NCBI RefSeq assembly: GCF_000019725.1
Contig: NC_010505.1
Span: 2,471,001 to 2,535,000, forward strand
Origin: Methylobacterium radiotolerans JCM 2831
GTDB lineage: Bacteria; Pseudomonadota; Alphaproteobacteria; Rhizobiales; Beijerinckiaceae
Length of the DNA: 64,000 nucleotides
Direction: 5' to 3'
Below are positions 37,776-48,784 of the stretch, one piece after another. The translations under genes were made by a program, and so were the position numbers. The notes under the pieces are model-generated. The model saw only the letters and a list, made by a program, of their open reading frames with translations, ran no database searches and was not told where the DNA came from. How positions within the stretch are numbered: position 1 is the first letter of the stretch; every line of letters starts with the position of its first letter.

Positions 37776-40400
37776 ATGCGCACCGAGACGCCGCCGCTGA
37801 TCCGCCTCGAGGAATACCGGCCCAGCGACTACCTGATCGATCGCGTCGACCTCGACATCCGTCTCGATCCGCACGCGACCCGCATCGACGCGACGCTGAC
37901 GCTGCGGCCGAACCCGGCCGGTGTGCCGGCGGCGCCGCTCACTCTCGACGGCGACGATCTCCGCCTGGTCTCGGCCGAACTCGACGGCGCGCCGCTGCCG
38001 CCCGACGCCTACGCGGCGACGCCGTCCGGCCTCATCCTCCGCGATCCGCCGCGGCGGCCCTTCGCGCTGCGTCTCGTCACGGAGGTGGACCCGACCGCCA
38101 ACACGAAGCTGATGGGCCTCTACCGGTCGAACGGCGTCTACTGCACCCAGTGCGAGGCCGACGGTTTCCGGCGGATCACATACTTCCTCGATCGGCCGGA
38201 CGTGTTGTCGGTCTACACCACGCGCATCGAGGCCGACCGGGCCGACGCGCCGGTCCTGCTCGGCAACGGCAATCCCGTCGAGACCGGCGAGGCCGGGCCG
38301 GACCGCCACTTCGCGATCTGGCACGATCCCCACCCGAAGCCCGCCTACCTGTTCGCCCTCGTGGGCGGCCGGCTCGGGAAGGTCGAGACGCGCTTCACCA
38401 CGATGGAGGGCCGCCCCGTCACCTGCGCGGTCTACGTCGAGCCCGGCAAGGAAGACCGGGCGGGCTACGCCCTCGACGCCGTCATCCGCTCCATGGCCTG
38501 GGACGAGACCGCCTTCGGCCGCGCCTACGACCTCGATGTGTTCAACGTCGTCGCGGTGTCCGACTTCAACATGGGCGCCATGGAGAACAAGGGTCTCAAC
38601 ATCTTCAACGACAAATACGTCCTGGCGAGTCCCGAAACCGCGACAGACGGCGACTACGCCGCCATCGAGGCGATCATCGCCCACGAGTACTTCCACAACT
38701 GGTCCGGCAACCGCGTCACGTGCCGGGACTGGTTCCAGCTCTGCCTGAAGGAAGGGCTCACGGTCTTCCGCGACCAGGAATTCTCCTCCGACATGCGCTC
38801 CCGGCCGGTGCACCGCATCGCCGAGGTGCGCTCCCTGCGGGCGCGCCAGTTCCCCGAGGATGCCGGGCCGCTGCGGCACCCGGTGCGGCCGCGGGCCTAT
38901 GCCGAGATCAACAACTTCTACACGGCGACCGTCTACGACAAGGGTGCCGAGATCGTCCGGATGCTGCGGACGCTGATCGGTCCCGAGGCCTTCCGGGCCG
39001 GCATGGACCGGTACTACGCCGACAATGACGGGCGCGCCGCCACCGTGGAGGACTTCCTCGCCGCCTTCGCGGCGGTGACCGGGCGCGGTCTCGACGCCTT
39101 CGCCCGCTGGTACGAGCGTCCCGGCACGCCCCGCCTCGCCGTCACGACCGCGTACGATCCGGCCGCCGCGCGCTACACGCTCCGGTTCGCCCAGAGCCTG
39201 CCCGGCGGGAGCGCGGAGCCCGACGGGCCGCCCCTGGTGATCCCCGTGGCCCTCGGTCTCGTCGGGGCGTCCGGGCCGCTGGACGGCGCGACCTGCCCGG
39301 ACGTCCGGGACGGCGTCTACGTTCTCGACCGCCCGGAGGCCGAGATCGTGTTCGACGCGATCGCCGAGGAGCCGGTCCCCTCGCTCCTGCGCGACTTCTC
39401 GGCGCCGGTGCGGCTCGACCTCGCCCTGACCGACGCGGAGCGGATGCGGCTCCTCGCGCAGGACAGCGACCCGTTCAACCGCTGGCAGGCCGCGCAGGAC
39501 GTGGCATTGCGGCTGATCCTCGAGCCAGACGCCGACCGGACGGAGGCGTTCGCCGCGGCACTCGGCCAATTCCTCGAAGACGAAGCCCTGGCCGACCCGG
39601 CCTTCGCGGCCCTGGTCCTGGCGCTGCCGAGCGAGGGCGAGGCCGCCGACGCGGTGCCGGCCGACGTGGATCCCGACGCGATCCACCGCGCGCGGTTCGA
39701 CCTGCGGGCGCGTCTCGGCCAGGCCCTGCGGCCGCGGCTCGAATCGATCGACGCGGCGCTCGCGCCGGAGGCCGGCGCGCCCTACAGCCCCGACGCCGCC
39801 TCGGCGGGACGCCGGTCGCTCCGCAACGCGGCCCTCGACCTGATCGCCGCCGGCGATCCCCGGGCGGGCGCCGCCCGCGCCGCCGAGCGCCTGACCGAGG
39901 CCACCAACATGACCGACCGGCTCGCCGCCCTCGGCACGCTGGCGCTGATCCCGGGGGAGACCCGCGAGGCCGCCTTCGCGGCGTTCGCGGCCCGCTACGC
40001 CGACGAGCCCCTCGTCCTCGACAAGTGGTTCGCCATCCAGGCCCAGATCCCGGAGCCCGGCACCCTCGACCGGATCGCGCGGCTGCAGGAACACCCGGCC
40101 TTCACCCTGACCAACCCGAACCGCGTGCGGGCGCTGATCGGGAGCTTCGCGTTCGGCAATCCGACCCAGTTCGCCCGGCGCGACGGGGCGGGGTTCGCCC
40201 GCGTGACCGACACGGTCGCGGCGCTCGATTCGACCAACCCACAGGTTGCCGCGAGGCTCCTCACGGCCTTCGGATCCTGGCGCCGGCTGGAAAAATCACG
40301 CGGCGCCAGAGCGGTCGAAATGCTGAATGGGATCAAGGCGATCCCGGGGCTTTCCCGGGACACGGCCGACATCCTCGCGCGCACCCTCGGAGACGGCTAA
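37776..40400 (+). CDS. pepN: Aminopeptidase N (M1 family)
   Basis: An 874-residue zinc aminopeptidase of the E. coli PepN type that removes N-terminal residues from peptides in the cytoplasm. The substrate motif GAMENKGLNIF and the zinc motif HEYFHNWSGNRVT are intact, with the third ligand in the KEGLTVFRDQEF segment and the catalytic tyrosine in INNFYTATVYDKGAEIVRML. The C-terminal helical domain continues to the end. ATG 37776 is preferred over the in-frame GTG three codons earlier because GGAG lies eight bases before it. Length is normal. Confidence 0.96.
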   Translation: MRTETPPLIRLEEYRPSDYLIDRVDLDIRLDPHATRIDATLTLRPNPAGVPAAPLTLDGDDLRLVSAELDGAPLPPDAYAATPSGLILRDPPRRPFALRLVTEVDPTANTKLMGLYRSNGVYCTQCEADGFRRITYFLDRPDVLSVYTTRIEADRADAPVLLGNGNPVETGEAGPDRHFAIWHDPHPKPAYLFALVGGRLGKVETRFTTMEGRPVTCAVYVEPGKEDRAGYALDAVIRSMAWDETAFGRAYDLDVFNVVAVSDFNMGAMENKGLNIFNDKYVLASPETATDGDYAAIEAIIAHEYFHNWSGNRVTCRDWFQLCLKEGLTVFRDQEFSSDMRSRPVHRIAEVRSLRARQFPEDAGPLRHPVRPRAYAEINNFYTATVYDKGAEIVRMLRTLIGPEAFRAGMDRYYADNDGRAATVEDFLAAFAAVTGRGLDAFARWYERPGTPRLAVTTAYDPAAARYTLRFAQSLPGGSAEPDGPPLVIPVALGLVGASGPLDGATCPDVRDGVYVLDRPEAEIVFDAIAEEPVPSLLRDFSAPVRLDLALTDAERMRLLAQDSDPFNRWQAAQDVALRLILEPDADRTEAFAAALGQFLEDEALADPAFAALVLALPSEGEAADAVPADVDPDAIHRARFDLRARLGQALRPRLESIDAALAPEAGAPYSPDAASAGRRSLRNAALDLIAAGDPRAGAARAAERLTEATNMTDRLAALGTLALIPGETREAAFAAFAARYADEPLVLDKWFAIQAQIPEPGTLDRIARLQEHPAFTLTNPNRVRALIGSFAFGNPTQFARRDGAGFARVTDTVAALDSTNPQVAARLLTAFGSWRRLEKSRGARAVEMLNGIKAIPGLSRDTADILARTLGDG

Positions 40401-40436
40401 GCGTCTGAACCTGCGGTAGAAATCGATTCTCGGGCG

Positions 40437-40453
40437 GCCGGGCAACACCCGGC
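40437..40453 (+). terminator. Possible terminator after pepN
   Basis: GCCGGG and CCCGGC pair around a CAACA loop and are followed by TTTCGT, 36 bases past the pepN stop. The stem is short and the T-run weak. Confidence 0.45.
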
Positions 40454-40587
40454 TTTCGTCAAGCCCTTATGGTAAAAAATCCGTGGACAAACTGCCCCCC
40501 GAAGTGATTGTATTCAGTCAGATTCGGGGGGCCTTCGGGGGCCGGGTGCCCGCACCGGATCACAGTTCCCACGGGCGAGGTTCGGCC

Positions 40588-42969
<2,382 letters not shown>

Positions 42970-42976
42970 GCGGGGA

Positions 42977-43000
42977 ACCCTGAGCAGAGCCGCTCAGGGT
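42977..43000. terminator. Hairpin between convergent kinase and small gene
   Basis: ACCCTGAGC and GCTCAGGGT form a perfect 9-bp stem with a six-base loop. It starts 8 bases after the kinase stop and overlaps the stop codon of the opposing small gene, so it could serve both transcripts. Confidence 0.6.
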
Positions 43001-43248
43001 CGCGGATCGAGGCCGCCGCGGCGTGCGAGACGCCCCTGTTCCGCGTGCCAGCGCGCATCGGCGACAGCGCGCGCGAGGCGCCGGATGCGCCAGCGCCGGT
43101 AGAGCGACAGGATCGGGTTGCCGCCGAGACCGGCCTGATGGCGGCTGAGGCGTCGCAGCAGGTCCGGCAGCTGCGCCGAGGCCGCGTCGCCCGTGGCGAT
43201 GTCAATGGCCCGCATCTCCGCCCGGAGCCCCGCCTTCCAATCGTCCAT
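42994..43248 (-). CDS. Small hypothetical protein
   Basis: An 84-residue protein whose ATG at 43248 is preceded by a strong GGAGG site eight bases away. The N-terminal half is mixed in charge (MDDWKAGLRAEMRAIDIATG); the C-terminal half is arginine-rich (LYRRWRIRRLARAVADARWH). It has no signal peptide or membrane segment. I do not recognise the family. It diverges from the secreted small protein at 43420 and converges on the sensor kinase gene. Confidence 0.6.
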   Translation of the reverse strand: MDDWKAGLRAEMRAIDIATGDAASAQLPDLLRRLSRHQAGLGGNPILSLYRRWRIRRLARAVADARWHAEQGRLARRGGLDPRP

Positions 43249-43419
43249 GATGCCCGCCTCCGCGATCATCGCGCGCCCCGCGCCGGCTGCCGGTATCCCG
43301 AGCAGCCCCCTCACCGTCTCTCCCGCGGCATGAGTACACGCCGGAAAACCCTCCGGTCCGGACCCGGGTTTGCTCCGCAGGTGGTCCGCTCGGCGGACCG
43401 GAGGTGGAGAATACGGCCG

Positions 43420-43704
43420 ATGCGATCCAGAACAACGTACCGCTGCGCCCTGGCGCTCCTGCTCGGGCTCGCCGCCGGGCCCGCCCTCGCGCAGAGCACG
43501 GGCTACGTCACCGGCTTCCCGGGCAAGGATCCCGCCGGCGACGAGGAGATCGGCTGGGGGCCGGCCTACCGGCCGGAGACGAGCTTCGCCCAGCCCGGCA
43601 CGCCGCCGACCCCCGGCGCGATCGCGGGTCGCGCCTACCGTGCCCGGACCGGGCACGGCGTCTACGACCAGGTGCAGGGCGACGGTCCGTACCGGGGCCG
43701 CTAG
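43420..43704 (+). CDS. Small secreted hypothetical protein
   Basis: A 94-residue protein with a clear signal peptide (CALALLLGLAAGPALAQS) and a mature part of about 70 residues rich in Gly, Pro and Tyr (GYVTGFPGKDPAGDEEIGW onward). The mature region has no cysteines and looks flexible. ATG 43420 follows a purine-rich GGAGGTGGAG. The family is unknown to me. Confidence 0.65.
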   Translation: MRSRTTYRCALALLLGLAAGPALAQSTGYVTGFPGKDPAGDEEIGWGPAYRPETSFAQPGTPPTPGAIAGRAYRARTGHGVYDQVQGDGPYRGR

Positions 43705-43771
43705 TGCCGCTTCCGCTCGGATCGCGGCGGGGGCGATGGTCGGTCCGGTGCCGAGCGGGGCGCGGGTCCCG

Positions 43772-43787
43772 TCTCCCGCGCGGGAGA
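43772..43787. terminator. Palindrome between convergent genes
   Basis: TCTCCCGCGCGGGAGA is a perfect 16-bp palindrome between two converging genes. It resembles the REP-like palindromes elsewhere in the window, so it may be a repeat rather than a terminator, or both. Confidence 0.45.
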
Positions 43788-43860
43788 GATGGCGCGCGGC
43801 GCGTCAGCCTCGACCGGAATCGCGTCCTTCCAAACCGTCGCGATGCGGTCGGGAACGGCG

Positions 43861-45000
43861 CTAGCGCCGCCGCAGGGCCCGCCTCGCGGCCGCCCGCGCG
43901 TCCCGCTCGAACCGTGCGAGCCGGAGGCGCCGCTCCAGCGCGATCACCTGCCGACCGGGCGGGACGGCGATGATCTCGGCGACCGGAACCCGGTCGCGGT
44001 AGAGACCTTCCAGGGCCGATCCCTCCGACGTCGCCGAGTCGAGCCGGTCGGCGAAGGCGGTCTCGTGGCAGGCGCGCACGATCTCGGCTTCCAGCAGCAG
44101 GCCCGGGGCGTGGCTGCGCAGGTCCTCGTCGTAGGCGGTCTTCAGCAGGGTCGCGGTGCCGCCGTGGACCAGGGCGAGGCTGACGGCGACCGGCCGGCCG
44201 TCGAGGGTCAGCGCGTCGGCCCGGACGCCGACCGGACCCGGAGCCGCTGTGAACAGCGCCCGGGCCAGCGCGGCGCTCTCGGGCCGGCAGGCCATGGCGG
44301 TGCCGGCCCGCCCCTTCCACCCGGCGCGCTCCAGGTCGAGGAAGGAAGTCACGAGGCGGGCGAGGTCGGCGCCGGCCGTGGCGCACGCGTGGGCGACGGT
44401 CCCGGCCTCCGCCAGGCGGCGCGCCCGGCGGCGCAGATCCTTGAAGCGCGCCCGATCGGGGTGATCGGCGAGGAACGCCGCGTGATCGGCGCGCCGGTCC
44501 ATGACCGGGCGGTCGAAGCCCGCCACCGTGCCGATGGCCCAGCCGCGCGCGCGCATCGCCGCCAGCATCTCCGGTACGGCGCCCTCCCCGGTCGGCAGCA
44601 GCGGCCAGCGCCAGGCGGATCCGCCGGCGGCGGCTTCGAGGCCGGCCACCAGGGCAAGCGCGTGGGCGGCCCGGTCCGGGCCGTCGGCGATCAGGGGCGC
44701 CGTGGCGGTCACGTAGGGCGAGAGGAAGGGCCGCAGGATCCGGCCACCGAGTCCCGACAGGTCCCGGGCCGTCCGGTACGGCAGCAGCGCGACCAGCCGG
44801 CCGCCCTCGCGGACCGTGACGTAGCGGAGGGCCGCCGGCAGCAGCCCGGCGGCCCGATGGGCCTCGATGACGTGCCGCGAGAAATGCGGGTGCGGCGCGG
44901 CGCTCGCCGCGACCAGCGCGTCCCAGGCCTCCGGCTCCGGCGCGTCGCCGAGGGTGATCGCGCCTCCGGACGGCGCGCGGCGGGGGCTCGCCGGGATCAT
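43861..45000 (-). CDS. GNAT acetyltransferase, BioF2/CelD-BcsL type
   Basis: A 379-residue protein. The N-terminal part resembles the CelD/BcsL group (PEAWDALVAASAAPHPHFSR, then VREGGRLVALLPYRTARDLS). The C-terminal half has the BioF2-like acyltransferase domain (RFKDLRRRARRLAEAG, then PVAVSLALVHGGTATLLKTA and YDEDLRSHAPGLLLEAEIV). Such proteins are linked to polysaccharide or cellulose acylation, but few are characterised. Its ATG at 45000 overlaps the flippase stop as ATGA, so the two are almost certainly translated together. It is the last gene of the opgC-SGNH-flippase set. Confidence 0.75.
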   Translation of the reverse strand: MIPASPRRAPSGGAITLGDAPEPEAWDALVAASAAPHPHFSRHVIEAHRAAGLLPAALRYVTVREGGRLVALLPYRTARDLSGLGGRILRPFLSPYVTATAPLIADGPDRAAHALALVAGLEAAAGGSAWRWPLLPTGEGAVPEMLAAMRARGWAIGTVAGFDRPVMDRRADHAAFLADHPDRARFKDLRRRARRLAEAGTVAHACATAGADLARLVTSFLDLERAGWKGRAGTAMACRPESAALARALFTAAPGPVGVRADALTLDGRPVAVSLALVHGGTATLLKTAYDEDLRSHAPGLLLEAEIVRACHETAFADRLDSATSEGSALEGLYRDRVPVAEIIAVPPGRQVIALERRLRLARFERDARAAARRALRRR

Positions 45001-46337
45001 CGGACGGTCCCGGCGGCCCAGACCGGCGTCGGCAGCCCGTGGATCCGCCCCGCGGCCCGGGCCAGGAGGCCGGCCCGGCCCACGCTCGCCACCGCCACGG
45101 CCACGGCCGCGCCGAGGGTCCCGAGGGCCGGGACCAGGGCGAGGCACAGGCCGGCGGCGGCGAGGAGGCTCCCCGCCGTGATGCCGGCGCAGAGCCGCTC
45201 TCCGCCCAGCATGGTCAGGAGATCCTCGCCCGGACCGAACAGGCTCGCCCCGACGCTGCCGGCGATCAGGATGCACAGGATCGGGACGCTGTCGCCGAGC
45301 CCCGGTCCGAACATGGCCAGCAGCAGGGGGCTGACGGCCAGGATCGCGCCGCCGACCACGAGCGTCGCGGCCGCCGTCAGGCGGCCCTGGCGCCGGACCA
45401 GTTCGGCGAGGAGGAAGCGGTTGGCCCGCGCCTGGGCGGCGCTGTAGCGCTGGAGCGTCGCCGCGCTGACCGCGTAGTGGACGAACACGACGAACTGCTG
45501 GATGCGCGTCGCCGCGAAGTAGACCCCGACCTCCGCCGGACTCACCAGGGCGCCGAGCACGACCACGTCGACGAAGGTGAAGCCGGCATTGGCGAGGTCG
45601 ATCGCGGCGATCGGCAGGCCCGTGCCGAGCCACGTGCGCCACCGGTAGCGGTGCGGCCCGGGCGGCAGGTCCCTCCGGAGCCGGGCGGCGAGCAGGCCGG
45701 CCTGCAGGGCGGTCGCCACGGCGGCGGCGATCAGCATGCAGGCCATCGCGACCTCGGCCCGGGGCGGCGCGCCGAGCAGGATCGCCGCGACCATGCAGGC
45801 CATCATCAGGGTCTGGCGCAGGAGGTAGGGCGGCGCGATGGCGAGCCCGACCCAGTTCTGGCTGCGCGCCACGCCCTCGAGATAATCCTGGAGCGCGAAC
45901 AGCGGCATCACGCAGAGCGCGACCACGATCGGTGCCCGGTAGGCGGGGGCGAACAGGTCGGGCTCGAGCGCGAGCAGCGCCGCGCCGAGGCAGGCGACGG
46001 CGAGCGCGGCGCCGCCGGTCACCAGGGCGCCGGCCCGGATGTAGCCCCGCGCGAGGTCGAGGTCGCCCTGCGCCTGGTCGCCCGGCACGAACCGGCAGGC
46101 GCCCTGCGACAGGCCGAGGGTCAGGGTGTGGCCGAGCATCGCGGTCCAGACCCAGACCGACGCGAAGATCCCGTAGGCGTCCCAGCCCATCAGCCGCGCC
46201 GCGAGCACCTGGGCGCCGTAGGCGAAACCGGCCGAGCCGACGCGGATCGCGAAGACCGTCAGGGCAGCCCGCTGCGGACCGCCGCGCAGCGCCCGGAGGT
46301 GCCGGAACGCGAGGACAGGGAGGGCCGTGGCTGACAC
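44997..46337 (-). CDS. Polysaccharide flippase, MOP/Wzx-like
   Basis: A 446-residue membrane protein with about 12 hydrophobic segments. RVGSAGFAYGAQVLAARLMG and DAYGIFASVWVWTAMLGHTL near the N-terminus match the oligosaccharide flippase superfamily. The start is GTG 46337 with GGAG six bases upstream; the frame is open far upstream, but that is antisense-like reading through the SGNH gene. Family members flip lipid-linked glycans across the inner membrane. No polymerase or initiating glycosyltransferase is present here, so the substrate is unknown. Confidence 0.82.
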   Translation of the reverse strand: MSATALPVLAFRHLRALRGGPQRAALTVFAIRVGSAGFAYGAQVLAARLMGWDAYGIFASVWVWTAMLGHTLTLGLSQGACRFVPGDQAQGDLDLARGYIRAGALVTGGAALAVACLGAALLALEPDLFAPAYRAPIVVALCVMPLFALQDYLEGVARSQNWVGLAIAPPYLLRQTLMMACMVAAILLGAPPRAEVAMACMLIAAAVATALQAGLLAARLRRDLPPGPHRYRWRTWLGTGLPIAAIDLANAGFTFVDVVVLGALVSPAEVGVYFAATRIQQFVVFVHYAVSAATLQRYSAAQARANRFLLAELVRRQGRLTAAATLVVGGAILAVSPLLLAMFGPGLGDSVPILCILIAGSVGASLFGPGEDLLTMLGGERLCAGITAGSLLAAAGLCLALVPALGTLGAAVAVAVASVGRAGLLARAAGRIHGLPTPVWAAGTVR

Positions 46338-46393
46338 TACGCGCTCCGCGCCGGTCCTGAACTCGGCGGGAGGCCGATCTCTGGCCGTCCGGT

Positions 46394-47224
46394 CTAGCCC
46401 GGGGCGCGTTGCGGCTCGGTTAAGGGCGGCTGGGCCGGGGCCGCCTTCGGCTCCTTGGGCGCCTCCGTCCGCGTCAGCGAGGTGGCGATCGTCAGGGCCA
46501 CGTGCTCGGCCATGCAGCGCAGGCCGAGGTCGTTGAGCCGGAACTGGCGGCCGAGCATGTGGCCCTCGCCCTTGTCGCTGCGGCGGGACAGGTACTGCAG
46601 CGCCTCGTAGCGGCGGACCAGCGGAACGCCCTGCTGGGTCGCGACGCTCCGCACCGCCTCGACGATCCGGTTGTAGTCGACGTCGGCCGCCATGCTGGCC
46701 GTGTAGATCGGGTCGACCAGCACCACGTCGATCCCGTGGGACCGCATCCAGCCCACGGCCTCGGTGAGCGCGCTCGCAAAGGCGTCGACGTCGACGCGGG
46801 CGATGGCGTCGTGGGTGCCGACCTGCCAGACGACGAGGTCGGGCTCGGCCTCGGCCACCATGGTGCGCAGGCGCTCGGCGGCCCCGGAGGCGATCTCGCC
46901 CGGCAGGCCGCGGTGGTCGATCACCACGTCGACCCTCGGCAGGGCGTGTTCCAGGGCGGCCTCGAGCTTGGCCGGGTAGGAGGCCGAGGCCCCGGGGGCC
47001 GCGCTGCCGCCGATCGCCAGGATCCTGAGGGGACGGTTCTCCGCCAGCGCCGCCTTGACGGCGCCGAGCTGGGCGACGGTGTAGAGCTGCGCGCCGGGGA
47101 CCCGGCATTCCTGCGACAGGGCCGGATCGTCCGCCGCCGGGACGGCCGCCTGCTCGGCCGCTCCGCCGGCGGTGCCCGACAGCAGCACAGCGGCCAGCGC
47201 CGCGGCGAGCCGGGTCCGCGTCAT
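46394..47224 (-). CDS. Secreted SGNH/GDSL hydrolase
   Basis: A 276-residue protein with a signal peptide (TRLAAALAAVLLSGTAGGAA). The nucleophile block is LRILAIGGSAAPGASASYPA, with the Ser of GGS in place of the usual GDS. The third block is VVWQVGTHDAI. The candidate acid and histidine lie in DKGEGHMLGRQFRLNDLG. Such enzymes add or remove acyl groups on sugars in the periplasm. Its ATG at 47224 overlaps the opgC stop as ATGA, which links its role to the OpgC acyltransferase. The mature N-terminal region before the first block contains one cysteine. Confidence 0.82.
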   Translation of the reverse strand: MTRTRLAAALAAVLLSGTAGGAAEQAAVPAADDPALSQECRVPGAQLYTVAQLGAVKAALAENRPLRILAIGGSAAPGASASYPAKLEAALEHALPRVDVVIDHRGLPGEIASGAAERLRTMVAEAEPDLVVWQVGTHDAIARVDVDAFASALTEAVGWMRSHGIDVVLVDPIYTASMAADVDYNRIVEAVRSVATQQGVPLVRRYEALQYLSRRSDKGEGHMLGRQFRLNDLGLRCMAEHVALTIATSLTRTEAPKEPKAAPAQPPLTEPQRAPG

Positions 47225-48318
47225 GCGCGGGGTCGCGCCGATCTGCTGCGGCTGCGCCATTCGACGAACCATGCCGTAAACCCCAGCCCGACCAGGCCCG
47301 AGCCGGCGACCAGCATATCGATCAGCGCGCCGCCGCCCGTCTGGAAACGCACGAGCTGCCCGATCAGGCTCAGGATCGAGCCCATCGAGAAGACAGCCAG
47401 TGAATTCCGGCCCATCTGAGTCAGATAGCCGACGACGCGGCCGATTCGGGGGGCCAGCACTGCGTAAAGCGGTGCAAACGCTAACAATACCCCCAGAAAA
47501 TGAAGCAGTCGCGCCGGGGTCAGGTAGGTCTTCTCGAACGTGAAGAGCAGCCGCGGCTCCGGAACGAGCATCGGATCCGGGCGGATCTCCGTCACCGCGA
47601 GCACGATCCCGAGGAGGACGATGACGACGCCCGCCGGGAACAGGCGCCGCGACCAGCGGCGCAGGGCGTCGGAGCGCAGGTTCCAGCCCTGCAGGACGAA
47701 GCCCAGCACCAGCAGGAGCTGCCAGCACAGCGGGTCGAAGAACCAGTCGCCCTCGCCCGGCCAGGACGGCACGTTCCACCCGAAGACGAGGCTCGCGAGG
47801 TAGAGGCTGACCGACAGCCCCAGGGCCGCGAGGAGGCTGAAGCGGCCGACCAGGACGAAGACCGGCGCGATGCCGATCAGCAGCACGTAGAGCGGCAGGA
47901 TGTTGAAGTAGCCGAGCTGGTAGGTCAGCAGCGCCATCCCGCAGACCGACTGGATCGGGTCCGCGAAGAAACCGCCGGCGTTGTGCCACTCGAGGATCAG
48001 CGGGTTGTCGAGCAGCAGCGCCGCGCCCGCGATGATGGCGAGCGCCAGCAGCATCACGGTGAGCTGCGCCCGGTAGACCTCGATGGTGCGGGCGAGGAGT
48101 CGCACCACGCTCCGGCCCGGCGGCTCCGGGGTGCCGTCGCGCCCGCGGGTGGCGATCCCGATCGACCAGCCCGCCAGGAACACGAACAGCTCGGCCGCGT
48201 CCGAGATGCCGTACTGCGAGAAGGTGTAGCGCTCGAAGGTGTTGCCCGGGATGTGGTTGATGAAGATCGTGATCAGGGCGAAGCCGCGCCAGAAGTCGAT
48301 CGCGTTGGGGTCCCGCAT
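47221..48318 (-). CDS. opgC: OpgC-family membrane acyltransferase
   Basis: A 365-residue protein with about ten membrane segments. The OpgC signature is at the N-terminus (RDPNAIDFWRGFALITIFIN, then HIPGN and SDAAELFVFLAGWSIG). OpgC family members transfer succinyl groups to periplasmic glucans; the substrate here could be another glycan. The start is ATG 48318. A short patch (about 47388-47520, coding for LTPARLLHFLGVLLAFAPLY and the next 28 residues) has many A/T-ending codons, including TTA, unlike the rest. It heads a four-gene set transcribed on the - strand. Confidence 0.87.
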   Translation of the reverse strand: MRDPNAIDFWRGFALITIFINHIPGNTFERYTFSQYGISDAAELFVFLAGWSIGIATRGRDGTPEPPGRSVVRLLARTIEVYRAQLTVMLLALAIIAGAALLLDNPLILEWHNAGGFFADPIQSVCGMALLTYQLGYFNILPLYVLLIGIAPVFVLVGRFSLLAALGLSVSLYLASLVFGWNVPSWPGEGDWFFDPLCWQLLLVLGFVLQGWNLRSDALRRWSRRLFPAGVVIVLLGIVLAVTEIRPDPMLVPEPRLLFTFEKTYLTPARLLHFLGVLLAFAPLYAVLAPRIGRVVGYLTQMGRNSLAVFSMGSILSLIGQLVRFQTGGGALIDMLVAGSGLVGLGFTAWFVEWRSRSRSARPRA

Positions 48319-48436
48319 CGTCGCGGCGGCTCCGGGTTTCGACGCTTCAGGATGGCGGCGGCGGGAACGCGGCCCCTGATACGGCGCCGCATCGGTTCTG
48401 CAAAGGCGAACAAAGGTGGGGATCGCGCGGCCCGAT

Positions 48437-48461
48437 CGAACCGGAGGGTCACACCCGCGTT
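48437..48461 (+). promoter_or_regulatory. Candidate EcfG-type promoter
   Basis: CGAAC, sixteen bases, then CGTT resembles the general-stress promoter GGAAC-N16/17-CGTT with one mismatch. It lies 27 bp before the start of the small secreted protein at 48488. Such short patterns also arise by chance. Confidence 0.3.
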
Positions 48462-48487
48462 ATGGCCCGGCACGGAGTTCCCGACCG

Positions 48488-48754
48488 ATGATCCGCCCGC
48501 TCACGACCCTCGGCCTCGCGCTCGTCCTGCCGCTCCTGGCGGCCACCGCCGCGGCGGCGCAGGCCCAGACCGGCACCGGCGGCGGCCCCGCCTCGACCGC
48601 GACGGCGCCGAACACCTCGTCGGTCGGCCGCGTGATGCCGCCGAGCCGCGGGGCCGGCGCGGCGACACCGGACGACCGGCGCGTGCGCACGCCGCGCGAG
48701 GCGAAGAACGACCGGCTCATGCGCGGCATCTGCATCGGCTGCGCCCCCCGGTAG
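48488..48754 (+). CDS. Small secreted hypothetical protein with C-terminal CXXC
   Basis: An 88-residue protein. The signal peptide is LTTLGLALVLPLLAATAAAA, followed by a Gly/Ala/Thr-rich linker and a basic C-terminal segment ending KNDRLMRGICIGCAPR, which has a CXXC pair five residues from the end. ATG 48488 is the start. It diverges from opgC and converges on rmlA. The family is unknown to me; a redox, metal-binding or lipid-independent periplasmic role is possible. Confidence 0.6.
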   Translation: MIRPLTTLGLALVLPLLAATAAAAQAQTGTGGGPASTATAPNTSSVGRVMPPSRGAGAATPDDRRVRTPREAKNDRLMRGICIGCAPR

Positions 48755-48757
48755 AGG

Positions 48758-48777
48758 GGCGGCGACCGAGCGCCGCC
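48758..48777. terminator. Hairpin between convergent genes
   Basis: GGCGGCG and CGCCGCC pair around a six-base loop in the 30-bp gap between the small secreted gene and rmlA. No U-run is visible. Confidence 0.5.
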
Positions 48778-48784
48778 GGCGGGA

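Noticed and set aside
37170..40094. A very long open frame antisense to pepN
   Set aside because: The sequence is rich in Arg, Gly and Glu with no domain, as expected opposite GC-rich genes; pepN itself is complete and conserved.
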